Origin: Lachnoclostridium sp. UBA933
GTDB lineage: Bacteria > Bacillota > Clostridia > Lachnospirales > Lachnospiraceae
Assembly: GCA_002293545.1 (NCBI GenBank)
Contig: DBDL01000156.1
Coordinates: 1,370-7,204, forward strand
Length of the DNA: 5,835 bases
Direction: 5' to 3'
The translations under genes and the position numbers were made by a program. Numbering within the stretch: position 1 is the first letter of the stretch; every line of letters starts with the position of its first letter. Below the pieces are notes generated by a model that worked only from the letters and a program-made list of their open reading frames with translations, was not told where the DNA came from and made no database searches. Below, piece by piece: positions 5,104-5,835 of the stretch.

Positions 5104-5835
5104 TTATAATTTTTCAATGCTCCCGATTACATATTTTGTTTTTTTAAATATGAGATTTACAATAACGGACAGGTATTTAATGACAATGGATAACACCCCG
5201 AATATTCCAAAAAATCCGACGGTCAAAAGAATCATTGTTGTTGTCCAGCCCTCTACAGGCTTACTGTATAAAAATATGACAAGTGTATAGACAGCGAAAA
5301 AAATCGTCAGACACATCATCAGCATGGTAAAAGCCAGGGATACTTTATAAGCGACATTGGTAAAAATGATAATGCTGTCAAATGCCAGGCTTTTTCTGTA
5401 GGTTGACTTTACCGGAGGTGCAGGGAGAGCAGGAACCTTTTCTTCATAAATAATGTTATCATATCTCAATCCGCAGTTAGCGTAAACCGCTTTCCGGTAT
5501 GGAATCGTAAGGCTCATTTGATTGATTCGGTTAATCGCTCTCCGGCTGAGAATCCGAAAGCTTTCCGTTTGTATCTTGTACTGTGACTTAGAGTTTTTAT
5601 TGAATAAAGAATAAAATATTCTGCTTGTTGTGCTCTGTTTCGTGTCTGACGAAGCCCCGACAATATCACAGCCGCTGATACAGCGGTGATATACATTCAT
5701 AATCAATTCATTGTCATAGCCGGCAATCATACGGTCGAACTCAAACACAAAATCACCGGAAGCAAAGTCCACTCCCGCAATCATGGCACTTTCCATTCCC
5801 TGATAAAATCCCGTGCGGATCAGGACTACCGTACC
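5104..5835 (-). CDS. Family 2 glycosyltransferase with two C-terminal membrane helices (5' end outside window)
   Basis: The reading frame is open through the right edge: 13 further codons (GTVVLIRTGFYQG) precede the first ATG at 5796, so that ATG is internal. 243 residues are visible and the N-terminal strand with the nucleotide-binding DGS.D motif is missing. The visible part starts with the GT2 pattern M.SAMIAGVDFASGDFV, then FEFD (31-34 of the fragment) in place of the usual DADLQ, then GCDIVGAS (55-62) and TESFRILSRRAINRI (90-104), matching the ..FRL.SR... segment of DPM1/GtrB-type enzymes. Two hydrophobic segments (about 165-189 and 199-222) form a C-terminal hairpin anchor, as in GtrB-like polyprenyl-phosphate glycosyltransferases. 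It would act at the cytoplasmic membrane face, loading a sugar onto a lipid carrier. It ends with TAA at 5104-5106 and is the most upstream visible gene of the cluster. Donor sugar unknown. Confidence 0.92.
   Translation of the reverse strand, partial: GTVVLIRTGFYQGMESAMIAGVDFASGDFVFEFDRMIAGYDNELIMNVYHRCISGCDIVGASSDTKQSTTSRIFYSLFNKNSKSQYKIQTESFRILSRRAINRINQMSLTIPYRKAVYANCGLRYDNIIYEEKVPALPAPPVKSTYRKSLAFDSIIIFTNVAYKVSLAFTMLMMCLTIFFAVYTLVIFLYSKPVEGWTTTMILLTVGFFGIFGVLSIVIKYLSVIVNLIFKKTKYVIGSIEKL

Noticed and set aside
4958..5290. 110-codon plus-strand reading frame across the tandem repeat and the GT2 3' end
   Set aside because: It is antisense to two well-supported genes, has no recognisable domain, and its middle is translated repeat.

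Overview
This window looks like a bacterial chromosome segment of moderate GC (about 40-45% by eye) with dense, mostly single-strand gene packing and strong GGAG/AAGGAGG ribosome binding sites. Its left end is the 3' end of a plus-strand isoleucyl-tRNA synthetase gene of the type that ends in a DUF5915-like domain (the eukaryote-like IleRS2 class found in clostridia, spirochaetes, chlamydiae and others). That class and the general codon style would fit a spirochaete such as Treponema or a Firmicute, but the sequence alone does not fix the taxon.

Everything right of about position 530 is a minus-strand gene cluster that converges on ileS. In transcription order (right to left) it holds: a membrane-anchored family 2 glycosyltransferase cut by the right edge; an NAD(P)-dependent epimerase/dehydratase-like short-chain dehydrogenase; a TIM-barrel sugar phosphate isomerase/epimerase-like protein; a soluble DPM1-like family 2 glycosyltransferase; and a large multi-pass membrane protein resembling GT-C glycosyltransferases. 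The last three genes are joined by two 4-base ATGA overlaps and are very probably one translationally coupled unit. The first two junctions are looser: 102 bases with a five-copy 14-base tandem repeat, and 68 bases with two small hairpins.

The most economical reading is a cell-surface glycan assembly or modification module. The dehydrogenase and TIM-barrel enzyme would make or alter a sugar, the two GT2 enzymes would load sugars onto nucleotide- or polyprenyl-phosphate-dependent acceptors, and the GT-C protein would use a lipid-linked sugar on the outer face of the membrane. This is inference from families and gene order; no substrate can be read from the sequence. The individual families are known. 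The less ordinary items are non-coding: an imperfect 37-base-offset duplication spanning the ileS and GT-C stop codons, the tandem repeat before the dehydrogenase gene, and paired hairpins before the TIM-barrel gene. No RNA gene, CRISPR array, insertion sequence or convincing intrinsic terminator was found.
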